A DNA stretch of 64,000 nucleotides from Kappaphycus alvarezii (Eukaryota > Rhodophyta > Florideophyceae > Gigartinales > Solieriaceae): positions 2,232,001 to 2,296,000 of the forward strand of contig NADL03000451.1 in the NCBI GenBank assembly GCA_002205965.3, written 5' to 3'. Position numbers and translations under genes: made by a program. The notes beneath the pieces are model-generated. The model saw nothing but the letters and a program-made list of their open reading frames with translations, had not been told where the DNA came from and searched no databases. Positions 1 through 11,635 of the stretch are shown piece by piece. How positions within the stretch are numbered: position 1 is the stretch's first letter; every line of letters begins with the position of its first letter.

Positions 1-787
1 GTCACCCTCATCGGTAACCACAATATTGTTAACAATGCCCTTCTAATGCTTCCAAGGGCGGCAAACCTGCCTATGAAAAACAAAACATGCCCCCTTTCTG
101 CGGTCACTATCCCGCTGGGACGATTCAAATCCGCATCCTCTATTATGATCGGAGCCTTCAATGTTTCCGACCTCCATGAGAACAGGCTTTTTGCTATCGC
201 TGTTTCTTCCTCCCTGGCCTCTGCCAGCGGAGCTAGCGCCCCAAATGCAGCTTTCAACATGTAACGCAATTTGAGCTGCTTGCGCAAATGTAACTGTTCC
301 GCTTTTCATCACTTCTACACGGACCTTGTACTTGAGTCCCTCGACGAACTTGTCAAGCTTCTCTGTATCTGCTAAATATGGAATAGTCAGTGCAGTATCC
401 GGAAATCCGAGAGGTACTTCGATGCAGAGCCGATCTGACCTATCTTTGGAAGTTTCTCACTTCCCGCCTGACATGGTGTTCGGGAAAAAACTTGAGCCTG
501 ATGGAGACCTTGAAGTCCTCCCATGTGTCCGGGATTGAGTTGCTTTGAACGACAGTGTTACAACGTATAGCAGCATTGTCAGTCAGAAAAGAAGACGCAC
601 ACAAGATTCGATGTTCGTCGGAGATTTCCTCAGTATCATTACCTATCTGAACCAGGGAGAGGTATTTTTCCACCTTACAGATCCACGTGCTTACGGTTAG
701 AAAGTCTCGCTTTCTATTGCTGGTATCTGGGCGATTAGGTTTCAAATTGACCGATCCGGAGGCGTCTCTATTCTCTGCTAGATTCAT
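1..787 (-). mobile_element. LTR-retroelement gag fossil
   Basis: The minus strand encodes a Gag-like protein: a helical region containing TWEDFKVSIRLKFFPE, the sort of core seen in retrotransposon gag proteins of the Ty3/gypsy and related groups, followed toward the window edge by a stretch ending in a cysteine/histidine-containing motif that resembles a zinc knuckle. It runs off the left end of the window, so the polymerase part, if any, lies outside. The fragment is broken, with a few breaks in the visible part. I assign it to LTR retrotransposons with fair confidence but cannot choose between gypsy-like and copia-like from gag alone. Confidence 0.6.
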
Positions 788-968
788 GATTTCTGTGGCG
801 AAACTGGAACGCAGAACAACGAGACAGACAAAGTTGCGATGCTACCAATGAAACAAAACGAACCTCCTTTAACGTTTCTACAATAGATAGATGACTCTCT
901 CTCTATACAACTCAGGCCTATGAGACTTGCTTATGTGAATGTGACTGAAGTCTCTGGGACAAGCATCT

Positions 969-1060
969 CGGGCCTACCACTGTCTGTTCAATTGCAATCA
1001 GGCCTGTCGCTGTCTTTTCAATTGAAACCAGGTCTGAATGCCTCTATATAAAGCCTTTGC
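969..1060 (+). promoter_or_regulatory. Three 30-bp direct repeats before a TATA box
   Basis: Units begin at 969, 999 and 1029 (the third is partial) with an exact 30-bp period, each starting with a CRGGYCT-like block and the first two sharing GCTGTC/ACTGTC and TTCAATTG. TATATAAA follows at 1045-1052. Repeated upstream elements plus a TATA box look like a promoter, perhaps of an LTR. It points rightward, away from the leftward gag at 1-787, so it may belong to a different element. Downstream, 1057-1260 is open (67 codons) but resembles nothing I know. Confidence 0.35.
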
Positions 1061-1260
1061 GACCGCTAAGACTCAATTTATACAAATTATCTTGCATCTT
1101 TCGAACCTTTCGTCCTCAGTCACTGCCAGATACCCGAGTTCTGTTTCACATGCTGTGGGCCAGTTTCTCAGCATTCGATATATTAAATGAGGATAGGGAC
1201 TTAGAGAAGGCTCTAAGGCGGAAACCTCAACGTTCTTATTGCGAAGACCAGAAACAATGA

Positions 1261-2680
1261 CTGCGTTGAAGATATCAACAAAAGCAACTAATACACTATT
1301 CAGAGTACATATTGGTAACTATGGTAAGAGTAATTCCTTAAGAATAATCTGGGACTAAATTAGCTCCCTGCCTGTCTAATATTCTTCTAAATCCATATTT
1401 AAAGCCAAAATGGCTCGTATTTGTACCCAAAAAGAGTGACAAACGGCAAATTGTTCAACAACGAGTTGCATTAGCGTAACTCCATTCCTTGCTTCATATT
1501 TTCCCAGCAATCATATGGAAGCCACTAGTGCTCTTCGTACAGAATCCGTAGCATCTATAAAGTTGATGTTAGCAAAGTTCCCATCAATATGGAGGCTACT
1601 TCATTGAATGCCCCTTCTTCTGCTCCGGTCAATATATTTTAAGAGCCCGAAGCAGTAGACATGCTTTTTCATCGCTGCTCTATTTTGATAACAATTTTTG
1701 TGGATTGCTGGTGTTAAAAATCAAGATAAAACTGAAAATTAGCAAACTGCTTTGTGAACCTAAATTTCATTCGAAGTTAGACCTTGTCTCAAGAGCCGCA
1801 CCGTCGACAGGGAGTTATCACGCAGTTATCCAAAAGTTTGCCTTCGACAGCATCGGATACGAGTAAACAAATTACCAAGTTTTCAAGGCACAAAAACGAG
1901 TTCCTAGAGTCTATTTGCGGTAGCACACTTTTTCCGCATTTGAAGAAAAACTTTATTATCATGCAAATATGTATAGTAACTGAAAATATGGGGGGCGTAA
2001 ATATTTACTACAAATATACTCTAAAATATTGGATTAGAGTAAAGAGGTGCTCAGTGGCTTCAAATGTGCACCAATTAGGCTAAAACATTCACCTGCAGAT
2101 GCTGAAAGGATAAAATTTGGCAAATTGGCACTAAAATAAAATGTTATCAAGTGCAATGAAGTAGTTCGTACCCAGATTAGCGCCAAAATTACCGGAAAGT
2201 TTGTTTTGATCGAGTTTTACTATTGTTGAAAGTAAAAGTTATCAAAAACAACTAAAAATTGCTTAAAATAGCCCTAAACTTTGTCATATAGACACTAGAG
2301 GCACTATCGAACCTTTCGATACACCATTCGGAACCCATCGTCACATGAATTTAATATGACATTCAGATTTACAACTCCAAATGGGTTCCACCCAATCCAT
2401 ACATCTCAATAAAGAAACCCCTCTTCTTTCCATCAGGATCTGTTGTACGCCAACAGTGCATACAATATTCGGCCAAAATTTGGCCCTTGAGAACCATGTA
2501 CAGTATTTTACATGGCCTCAAATTTTGATCCCGTGAGCTATGTACAGTACCGTGGAAGGCTCTGGGCCACATAATGTGAACGTCGCACTACAACACAGTG
2601 CGATAAGCACAAAAACTGGGCGAGAAAGTTGTATAGAGGCTACTTTGTATCTGTAGTCTAGGCTTTTAGTAATATCTATC
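1261..2680. other. No gene seen
   Basis: This is AT-rich sequence with only short chance reading frames on either strand (the longest about 100 codons at 1784-2083). I see no protein motif, RNA gene or clear repeat here. Confidence 0.5.
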
Positions 2681-2685
2681 TTATT

Positions 2686-3604
2686 TTGATATTATGGCTT
2701 GCCTATGCAAAGAAGGGTGAAGAGAGATTCGGGTCATACCAAAGAAGGGAGCCAACACCTCGAACACCCTCGAACACTAAAACACACCCCGAGCACTTCC
2801 ACCACCAAAATGTTGCCCTCTTCTTTTCTGTTGTCCTCAAAGCAGTGGTTTACCTTGTCTCTTTGGACTTACGGTGTGCATACCGAACTTCAAGTGGGCA
2901 ATGCCCACGGTTACTGCTAACATTTAAACCTTCCTGGTGTTTGAAGGGAATGGTTAGAGGGATAAGAAGGCCACTATGGACTTTGGAGGATGATCGAAAG
3001 TACGGGGAGCTCCGTCGGCGGGAGGAAAGAGAAGTAATTGCCAACAACTGTACAGAAGAGGAGATATCTACCATCACAGCCTACCCGAGGCACCCCCTCA
3101 TTGACGATGAGGTCGAGGAAGGGTCCGAAGAATCTGAACAGGCCTCTATCCGCGCTGAATCTTCTTCGCAAGCATCTAGCCACTCAAGACAGCCCTCTCG
3201 TTCTCCAGAGCCTTCCTCTCGTTCTTCTCACCGAAAAATAGCCCTTGGGTTTTCTTCCGTGGCTACTTTTTTCCCAGTTCCAGGCCCGCATTGACTTCGT
3301 ATGTACTACCGCGTTCAAGGTTGCAACGGATCGGGAGAGAAGGGAGAGGAACAGAAAAGGCAAAAAGCCCAAATTCCATTGTCGCATTTGCGACATCGAG
3401 TTTGTCAGTTCCGGGCAACAGGCGGTTCACGAGGCTAGTGGGAAGCACCAGAGGGTAGAACAGAGATTAAGGGAGAGCAAAGATCCCCCGCAGTGTTCCC
3501 AGTGCGATATTACTTTCGCCCAGGATATCGACCTACAGACCCACCGGCGCAGTAACAATCATCGTCGGAGAATTTCATCCATCACCAAGAGGGGACGTAA
3601 TTAG
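2686..3604 (+). pseudogene. Double C2H2 zinc-finger protein, frame-shifted
   Basis: Frame one (2686-3294) carries an acidic, serine/arginine-rich stretch (about residues 100-190). The next frame (3245-3604, stop TAG) carries two C2H2 fingers of the U1/JAZ type: C-x2-C (CRIC) with H-x5-H near 3381-3450, and C-x2-C (CSQC) with H-x5-H near 3493-3560, each with the wide spacing typical of RNA or double-stranded nucleic acid binding fingers. A basic tail ends the protein. The two frames overlap at 3245-3294 and seem to be one protein split by a frameshift near 3240-3300, or by an unrecognised intron. R2-type LINEs often have N-terminal fingers and LINE scraps follow at 4.4-5.1 kb, so this may be LINE-derived. 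A host nucleic-acid-binding gene is the alternative. Confidence 0.5.
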
Positions 3605-3623
3605 AGCATCTTATTGAGCTAGC

Positions 3624-3700
3624 AAAAAAGGAAAGAAAAAGGAAAAAGGAAAAAGGAAAAAGGAAAAAGGAAAAAGGAAAAGGAAAAAGGAAAAAGGAAT
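3624..3700. repeat. GGAAAAA tandem array
   Basis: A 7-bp unit, GGAAAAA, is repeated about ten times with a few short units (one GGAAAA) and a ragged start. It begins 20 bases after the stop codon of the zinc-finger frame. It is a purine-only strand, so it could be a microsatellite grown from an element tail. Confidence 0.85.
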
Positions 3701-3704
3701 AAAA

Positions 3705-4426
3705 GAAATAAAATTAGAAGCCCTCAAATAGAGGTGCGAAAAAAACCAGAGCCTCCTCCAGTGCCTAACAAAAACCAGCACTCTTAGGACCCTACACACA
3801 CACCCGGAGTTCTATGGTATGCAGCATAGTGGTAGCAAAGGCCGGATATCTTATGCGTAAGGGACGGTCTGCCCACTCCCGATTAATTAAATTCACTGGT
3901 CGTCTCCTGAACCAGTCCTGGTTACCTGCCAGGTTCATTCGTCCATCCTAGCAAAGGTACGTGTTCCATTCTGCACGCAAATTTTCGTTTCTCCGGCAAG
4001 TTTCTTCTTCTCAACGCACGTCTTTTGTTTTCCGGAAATTTCGTCCTTCTGCAGGAAATTTTCCCAATGGCCGACTCCAGAATGCGGTATAACTGGGGTG
4101 CAACAACGACGTCCTGTGTTTTACCAAAAAATGGTAAGTCCGACGTCCGGGGTACTGTGGCCCTTTTGCACAGCTTTTTTCTTTCCTTTCATTCCTTGGC
4201 TCTTCTTTTTCGATAGGAAGAAGCCAAAACGGTTAAACCTTGTATGCTGCAAACCAGACTCAAGAACCCAAACACACCTGTTCACATTCCCCAGCACGAG
4301 CCGGTTAAACACCCGCTCCTCCTTCCGCCCCAATTGAAGCCCCATTCCCAACCTCCGCGTCTGCCTGCTGCTGTCTAAAGAGACAAAAACACCTTCCCGA
4401 CCCCAAGACTGCCACCAGACTCTACG
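3705..4426. other. No gene seen
   Basis: Between the purine array and the GC-rich LINE remnant I see no coding motif. Composition rises in GC from about 3.8 kb. Overlapping reading frames at 4025-4444 on both strands look accidental. Confidence 0.4.
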
Positions 4427-5130
4427 GTGCCTCCCCTGAGGCAAAGACGTCTGCCGACTATTTCCCAGCCACTTCCGCGGCGATCACCGCCGCATCTCTA
4501 CTCTGCCGTCGCCGCCCCATCGCCCGCATCTTCAACATCGCCTCCGCAGCCGCCATTTACGAGGTCACCGCCGCGGCCCTGGACTGTGTCGGCACCCTCA
4601 TGGTGTCTGACTTCCCCTCCGTCGCAGCTTTGGACACCCCGTCGCTCAATCAGACCTAGCCCTAGACCCGGCCCGTCGACCCTTCCTTCCCCTCCCTACT
4701 GGCGACTCGCCCTCCCCGGAAGGTCTAGCGGACATTCTGGTCGACGATCCCGCTGAATCCCAGCAGGGGACCGACTCGGTTCCCGCTGCGACCCCCTCGC
4801 AGGGCCAAACCTGGTAACCGTAGTTATCACGGTGTCCTGAGACAGCCTGCTCCGGCCACCCGAAATCTTCGAACGCATCCCTGCCATCGGCATGCTCATC
4901 TTCGTTGCTTTCATCAATAACCTCTTCCGTGAGGCCTCGCACGAACGGTACGCTGATACTGTTCATTCCACGTTTCTTCGCATACAACTTCTTCCCACCG
5001 CAGTTTTGCGACGCTTATTTACTTGTAGGGCATTAGAGACGTACGGAAAGGTTTGGGGGGGGGTTGATGCAAAGGCACGCTGCAGCAGCTGTCATGTCCA
5101 ATGCGGCCTGCTAGATGGCTGGCCTGAAGG
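4427..5130 (+). mobile_element. Decayed R2-type LINE fragment
   Basis: The clearest part is at about 5036-5115, where the translation across frames reads ETYGKVWG, then QRHAAAAVMSNAAC. This matches the C-terminal block of the LINEs at 38.6-39.4 kb (YGKVREIFMQRHAAAAATSN). The upstream GC-rich part (4430-4650) has an alanine-rich frame typical of the same family. R2-type LINEs are non-LTR retrotransposons with a central reverse transcriptase and a C-terminal restriction-like endonuclease. This copy is a truncated relic with several frame changes, so its left end is uncertain. A 109-codon proline/serine-rich frame at 4427-4756 is probably incidental. Confidence 0.5.
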
Positions 5131-5189
5131 TAGCCTTTTAGAGAGCGTAAGTTCTTCCCATTACTGTATCGGCATGCCGTTCTGAGTAG

Positions 5190-8100
5190 ATTTTGGTAGT
5201 TGATAGGGGTAAATTTTCGGGTGGAGAGATACTCAGAACCAAATACTCCAAGAAGGAGGTGTTTCAAGAGAGAAAAAAGCTACCGTGGTATAGTTGAGCA
5301 AACAAAAAGTGTCGGGTAACGACGACAGTTGAGAGGACTAAAAGCAAGTATAGAAGGGGCAGGGTCTATCACTGATGCTCTGTGACCAGCATAAGAAAAA
5401 TGGTTGTTGGGTCTGAAGTTGACTTTCAACTTCCTACCGGAAGCACTGACATCATCCACCCCGCTTCCACGCCTGAGAATACAAAGAGTACCTGGTATGA
5501 GTCGGCCCCCAAATTATTCTGGAAAAATGATGGCTGATGGCGGTGCCCTAACACCGCGTCGCACTCAGGACTCGATATTAGCCGACAGATCAACCGTCCC
5601 GAGGATCCGAACTCGAACTTACCTTCGTGTCGTAATGAGTCAAGCATCCACGTTTAAGACCTATACTGAAAGAAAAAGGGCCCCTTTCTCAACGAAAGGA
5701 GTTTAGGATAACGATATCAATATAGAAGGTACATAATGGGAAAATATGCGAAACATTTTTCCTCAAAACTTCATCTATTCTAGCATTTATCTCTGAAGTG
5801 TATGAAGCATCTCTGCAGACAAGGCGAAGTTCTTTCTAAAATTTTAGAACAAGCATTTAATTCTCTCATGTACTGATAATACAGTATGGCCTTTCGCAAT
5901 TTTATCCTTTGTAGATTGCATCGTCGTTTTTACTTGATTTCAGTTCCTGGACGACCATTCGTCTGACTAAAGTATGTAATTCTTGTTTGTACTTGGTTTT
6001 TGGCAAATTTATGTCGAAATTTTGTGCACTTTAATTCATATATCATCTGCACACAAGGGACATGCTGCTTTAGTACAAATATGAGACGGTTTTTCCCTTG
6101 TAAACGCTGAACTCTGGTGTTTTGCCGAGTTTTCTCTTTCATTTTCGTTCAAGCAGCTCCACATATCAAACAACTTACGTTCTGTGTGATTTGTGATGTT
6201 GCTGCGTATCACCAGGACTGTAAGGCTCGAAAGAGACACAAAAGGTACTTCTTTCACACTTGAAGATACTGTCTCATGGGCTGTTCCGGCACAAAAAGTT
6301 CTCCGTGGAAATAATCTTGCCGGTACTTTGAGCTTGCCAGAGGATACAAAACATCCATTCTAGACCTTCCATAGAGACCTGCGGACCCGGGTTAATCATC
6401 GCCCCTTAAGAAAAATAATGCGATGAACTCTCAGAAAGATACTGGATACTCTATGGACTTATGATGTCCTTTTCCCTCATATGTTCTCACAAAGAGAAAT
6501 ACAGTACAATTATTCGAGTAGAAAATGGTGTTTGGAATAATAAAATTTTCAAAAAACGCAAAATAAAATTTCGTGAAACTCTTTAGTAGCAAATCGGGAA
6601 GCGGAAAACTATTGGAAATTACAAGTGAGGACATTAGGAAGTTTCCGTCATCCTTTCTGAAAGAGTTGGAAAGTTTCGAACTTTCAGAGCAAAGAAAAAA
6701 GAACAGATACGTTGAAGGAGATGCATCTGTGGGTGTTGGACCCACTCTTTCTGCTTCAGTGCCAAAAATATTAAAAATTGAAAATTCTCGAATCCGAAGC
6801 GTGGTATTAAAGAAATAGTCTTTCATTATTGTTGAGTAGTTTTAATGACGTCTATTACGCGCAAATAATCATTTGAGACTCAAAAAAGTTCCTAATGAAG
6901 AGTAAATAAGGACAATCGGTTGATTACAACGGTATTCAAATTATTTAAATACGAATACATCAATTAGTCCAACGGAACAGGATGTTTGACATAATTTTCT
7001 ACTGGAAATCACCGATATTCAAACGAAAGCTAAAGTCACATATGCAACCAATTCTCCGCCAAATCAGGTATGTACTTGGTGATTAACTTAGAACAGAATT
7101 TATTAGCGCTGAGATCACACCAAGTTTACTTATTGAATAATCCATTGCGAAAGAGAAATCCAAGAATGACGATAAAAGTGCGTATCAGGAATTGAACTTC
7201 AAAAGAATATCAAAGTATGCAAATATTATATCTTAGCATTGATTTTCCAAGGCAAGTTTGATGAGGGGTCCGAAGAATTAAAATTGAAATAAAGACTTTT
7301 ACTAAATGTGAGAAGGAAAAAGGAGGAGTGTCTCATCCGCAAGTATTTGGAAACGGCTCTGTTTCTATTTATAGTACTCTCTTTTCCGCTGCAGCGATGT
7401 TACGATCTCCTTTCGAGACTTTACATATATCTGGGGGAATTTCTCTGATATGAATAGTTGAATACCAAGTTCTATGTCCGACTACCGAAAGGCTGGACTA
7501 AAAGCAAAAGCCGAAAGGCTGGATTAAGAATAATTTACTCTTTGGAAGTTTCTCGCCCCAACATACTGACTCGTTGAATCATGCCGTATATGAAACATTG
7601 CAGTAGAAGAATGGATGTTCAACAATGACTTGAATGCATCCCTGGAGTACCGCAATGAATTTATTTTGAATCTTAAACAGCTTTACATTCATCTGCATTT
7701 TTGGCTGGAACCGGAGTTATGGTATACGATGTGCACAAATATGCCCGTTTTTTTCGATCCAAAACTCGTTGCGCAGTTTACGTGATTACAGATAATAGAT
7801 GTGCTAACGAGTCGTGAGTTTAATCAGTGTAGGGGGGAAGCCAACTAGTTTTAGAGCTAATTCCTGTAACTTTGCCAAGCAAATGTATTTTTAAGGTGGA
7901 TATACGACAACGTACAGTATCCTGTACGTTGTATGTATGTAGCTTGCAAAAATATCAATGCAGCTACACATTTTACTCCAGATATCAGCATCAGGGAGCC
8001 AAATTAAGCGCTTCACCTCAAACTGATTTCCATGTAGAGCAAAAATGAGTGATAAGATGGAAGCTATGTGCCACAACTATCAAAAAATTGCTGAAACTTG

Positions 8101-8600
8101 CACCCAACCTATCATCGGACTGAAACATGGAGATTTTTGCAGTCAAGACGCGTATCTATGGCGGGCAAGGAACAAACACTAAGGGTATCGCGTTCCGCTT
8201 TTTCAATTCTAAAATTGTAGAAATAACTTAAAGAAATGCACATGTAAACTGTGGTCTCTTCCCGTCCGGCAAACGAATTGCAAAAAATACGATTTTTATC
8301 CAAGTTGGCACATTTTTATGTATTAAAGGTCAAATTTTCGAGTGTCAAGCAGCGGAATATAAATCTAAGTCGTTTCTACATTCATTGATGTAAAATGTAA
8401 CTGGAGCTGGAAACAGAAAAGATCATGTGCTTTAGCTAGTGATGCTCAGGAAAGAGGATAAAGCCTATGAAAAGTTTACTGGACCCGGTAAGAAATCTAA
8501 TCAAGACAGAGAAATTTCCATGGCGCTTTCTGAATAGTGAGTTTACGCTTAACGAAATTCTCAAATAAATTTTAGGATGTGATTAAACACCATTACTCCT
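5190..8600. other. AT-rich stretch without recognised genes
   Basis: No protein family is recognised. Two small frames overlap at 6431-6826 (-) and 6573-6818 (+, 81 codons, basic, ending in LKK). The plus one has the more protein-like composition but matches nothing I know. A short duplication of CGAAAGGCTGGA lies at about 7485-7527 and a perfect hairpin at 7907-7932. Confidence 0.4.
7907..7932. repeat. Perfect 11-bp hairpin
   Basis: ACAACGTACAG (7907-7917), a 4-base loop TATC, and the exact inverse CTGTACGTTGT (7922-7932). No gene lies beside it. It shares the GTACAG core with the palindromes around 43-49 kb. Confidence 0.8.
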
Positions 8601-8607
8601 ACAAAAA

Positions 8608-8967
8608 GTGTTATGTATTTATCATGCTTGCCACGAAACCATTTACGCCAAACAATTAGGAAAGTTAAACAAGAGTATTGCGGTAGTGTCCATACTTGCA
8701 TCATGTTGCACATTTCGATGCTCGCTTAGGCAGAGATCCGGTACCAGCATCAAAAATCTCGAAAAGATGACTAAAGATTGCCTCAAAGAGTTTACTCAAC
8801 GCAATTTCACGGAACGGCTTCGCAACTGGAAGATAGTCCTCACGCTAGTTTTTAAACGACGGTCAACCCTAAACTATAGGCTTTCTAGCCTGACATCAAC
8901 AGATACTCTAATTTTTGCGGCAAATCAAGTGAGATCGCTCCAAACAGACGTTGAAAACATGTTATGA
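8608..8967 (+). CDS. Hypothetical 119-residue frame beside Harbinger A
   Basis: An uninterrupted basic frame of 119 codons lies directly upstream of the transposase remnant of Harbinger copy A. I recognise no domain in it. It may be the decayed N-terminal extension of that transposase in another frame, since copy B also has a long basic N-terminal segment before the first conserved block, or it may be chance. Confidence 0.25.
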   Translation: MLCIYHACHETIYAKQLGKLNKSIAVVSILASCCTFRCSLRQRSGTSIKNLEKMTKDCLKEFTQRNFTERLRNWKIVLTLVFKRRSTLNYRLSSLTSTDTLIFAANQVRSLQTDVENML

Positions 8968-8984
8968 CGCAGAAAAAAATAAAC

Positions 8985-9970
8985 TTTTCCAGCTTAAATT
9001 TAAATTTAAACTGTTTCAGCAACAGAAATTACCTTTCCCTTTTCAGTTTCGAAAAGGATGACATTCCGAGAAAAAAGAAGTCATTGGGTGGCTTTCGTCG
9101 CTGACGGCGACCAAAAGGAATAGATATGCAGAAGCCCCTATCCTGGTCTCCTGCATCATATTAACAGGGCTAGCAACCTCCCCTACCTGGAGAGATCTTG
9201 AGATTTATTCGACAAGCACTATTCCCTGTTATCGGAGCTCTTTTGGGAAGGTCTGGAGTTTTTTCAGACAGTAAGGAATACGGTGCTGACAGCAGGACTA
9301 TCTCCACAGGTAATCGAACAGCGAGCGGCCTTAGACGCAAATTGAATTCGAACAAAGCTGAATGGCATTAAAAATTGTGTGGTATTCATTGACGGGACAG
9401 TTATTGTTATTGCTCGGCCTATTGGGTCCCATTTGATGCAGGTAGTCGCATAGAATGGGCAAAAGAGCAAACAATCTCTTAAGTTTCGAACTTTTCCTGC
9501 CCCAGATGGTATGATGCTACATGCCTTTGGTTCACCAGAGGGAGACGTCATGACTGGAAACTTTGGTGTCGAAGCAATCTTGAGGAATTTTTACGTGATA
9601 TTTTAGATTTTGGCGCTGAACAGTACTGTTTGCGTGGGGACAAATGATTCAATCGGTGTTGGTTTGTAGAGTTCCCATATCAAGGAAGCTATTAGCAGCT
9701 CTACCGAACAGCGATTAATAGAGTAATGGCAAAGGGAAAGATCAGTATATAGTGTATCTTCAAATATATCATAGAGTACTTCACAGCTGTGGACTTTAAA
9801 CGTAAGATGAAAGAATTAGAATCAGCAGTTGGCCCCTTAACATGGGTGCTACCTTACTCAACAATGTACGCAACTGTATGTATCCTCAACAAAAGTCTAA
9901 GTACTCTAGGTGCCCTACCCCATCATTGGAGGAGTACTTTTCTCTTTATCAAGGAGAATAGATCACTTTT
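8985..9970 (+). pseudogene. PIF/Harbinger transposase, copy A
   Basis: Harbinger transposases cut and paste their element with a DDE RNase H-fold nuclease. Matching blocks appear in shifting frames: an N-terminal FNSRNYL-like block with FEKDDI (about 9020-9060), LLSELFWEGLEFF (about 9230-9270), the first catalytic Asp in VFIDGTVIVIARP (about 9385-9425), FPAPDGMMLHAFG (about 9495-9535), RGD for the second Asp (about 9635), and FTAVDFKRKMKELESAVGP (about 9780-9835). The expected glutamate near 9755 is not clear. At least four frame changes or stops break it. Copies B (36035-37064) and C (50415-51269) are relatives. Its accessory gene lies just downstream on the opposite strand. Confidence 0.8.
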
Positions 9971-10009
9971 AAAGAGTAAAATGAATCAGCTAGTTTGATT
10001 TCCTGCAGA

Positions 10010-11125
10010 ACATTTCCATCATCATCCGAAACTTAGCGAATTCGATCTCTTGGTTTGTTTAAAGGACTTCTTTCCGTTCCACTCAGTCACGCTCTTTTTC
10101 ATTCGCTTCTAGTTCTATCTTTTCCTTCTCAAACTCGGGCTTCTCTTTATCTAAGCTTACGCGGGCAAGTTCTGCATCTCGGATGTGCATTGCAAAGCGA
10201 TCCATTTCTCTAGAGCTCCCAAGAAGCGCTAAGATTTGTGAGGATGCTCTTCAAGCTGCTCACTTAGAGTCACAGTTCCGCCCTTTCTATCTGTGTCAGA
10301 AGATCTCCCCTGCTTGTTGCCAATCATTTTTACTCTCTCCTCACCCGTTCCTTCTCGTCTTCGATGTCTTTTGCTGCCCGCTTTTCTGCACCGCGTTTTG
10401 CATCAACATGATTTCTGGCCTCGCGACATATTAGAAGCAACTCATCCATTTCACCTGCCTCCCCTCCGACGCCAGACCGAAGCTGGTACAGTTTATCCTA
10501 TTTGTCAAACGAAATTTTGAAGGCGCCTATAACGGTTCTGTACGCCTTTCCCAGTAACAGGATTTCTCACGAGCGGATTTTCATTTATCTTTTCTGCCGC
10601 TTCTTCAAAATATTTTGTCACATTACCAAAGCTTGCAATGTGAGCCTTGTTTGTTGCTACTTCCCTGACGATAATTAAATCTTCCCGAGGTGAAGAACTT
10701 GCATGACTCCCCTTCTTTTGTTTCCTTTTCGCAACACAGACGAAAGTTACATCCTCGTTAACGGTCTCCTGAGCAAGGGAGGCACTAAGAGGATTGGTAG
10801 TGTTCGAAGTAAGCAAAGGGGCTGTCGGAGCTATCAAGGTTATGTTGGGCGCGACATCATGCGCCGTTGTGATAATATCCTCAGCGTTCGAGATTATTGG
10901 TGAGGTGGTCTTCATATTTGGATTAACTACTGTAGCAATGTTTCTTGAGATAATCAGGGTGTCGGAAGTGAATGCAACGGGGATATATTGCGAGCAGGTT
11001 GGTGTAATTGATTTGACCACTTGTTTAAACGGCTGAGCAATATTGAAGCTGGCGCCAGCAAAGGAATTTCCGTTTTGTTCTCCTATTATAGTTGCACCAC
11101 TAGGTGCTTGTAGTTCCTTCTTCAT
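10010..11125 (-). pseudogene. Harbinger A accessory protein (Myb/SANT-like)
   Basis: The first 206 codons (11125-10505) are open: a serine/threonine-rich N-terminal region, then a trihelical DNA-binding-like segment SSPREDLIIVREVATNKAHI followed by FGNVTKYFEEAAEKIN and ending QNRYRRLQ. In a second frame the C-terminal coiled coil continues (about 10225-10010), with EMDRFAMHIRDAELARVSLDK and a Glu/Lys-rich helix. The same order is seen in copy B (37294-38391) and copy C (49291-50153). Harbinger elements usually carry a second Myb-like protein that helps bring the transposase to the ends and into the nucleus, which is the likely role. A frame change near 10500 and several later stops make it a pseudogene. 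Confidence 0.7.
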
Positions 11126-11580
11126 TTGAGATGATGAACTGATAATAAATCAATGCAATTTAGAATATGAGGCGTGGTCTAGATTGGAAGGTTCGAGTGG
11201 GGATATGAAATATCCTTCACGAGGTAATGCGGAGCGTAAGATTTAGGGATGAGATAGTGCGTGAGGAAAATGGTAGGGCGAAATGGGATGTTTTGTGTTT
11301 TGTTTAGAGAGATGGTGCGCAGTAAGGGAGGGATGGGATGAGGGATGCGGTGGAGCGGGGTGATATTGTGCGCGTAGGAGAGAGATGATGCTGTTCAATG
11401 TTGTTGAAAGAGATTGTGCCCATTAATTGAGCTATAAAATGTGCATGAGGGCGGCAGGGGAGACTGTGTGAGTGTAGGATGAGATGATGCGTAAGGGAAG
11501 GAAGGGGCGGCGTTTGAGGGTAAGATGGGATGAATTGTGTTTTTTTTATGAGTATAGGGGGCATTTGACTCATGTAAAAG
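11126..11580 (-). promoter_or_regulatory. Strand-asymmetric leader of Harbinger A accessory gene
   Basis: Upstream of the accessory frame the minus strand is pyrimidine-rich (the plus strand is full of GGGATGAG-like words and poor in C) for about 400 bases. Degenerate units such as GATGAGATGATGCGT recur at about 11.25 and 11.48 kb. Copies B and C also have a pyrimidine-rich run just before their accessory start, so this looks like the untranslated leader or promoter of that gene. Confidence 0.4.
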
Positions 11581-11635
11581 GTACATTTTCAGTTAGTGCC
11601 AGCAGCTGATGGCCAAAGACCCCTTTGAGGTTAGA

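Noticed and set aside
4427-4756. A 109-codon proline/serine-rich protein.
   Set aside because: The composition follows from local C-rich sequence. Another frame of the same DNA looks more like LINE protein.
6431-6826. A 131-codon minus-strand frame.
   Set aside because: It overlaps a plus-strand frame of equal merit, is phenylalanine-rich in the way AT-rich chance frames are, and shows no family motif.
11180-11200. A B-box-like GGTTCGAGTGG suggesting a tRNA gene.
   Set aside because: No A-box or acceptor stem is found at a proper distance, and it lies in a G-rich skewed leader.
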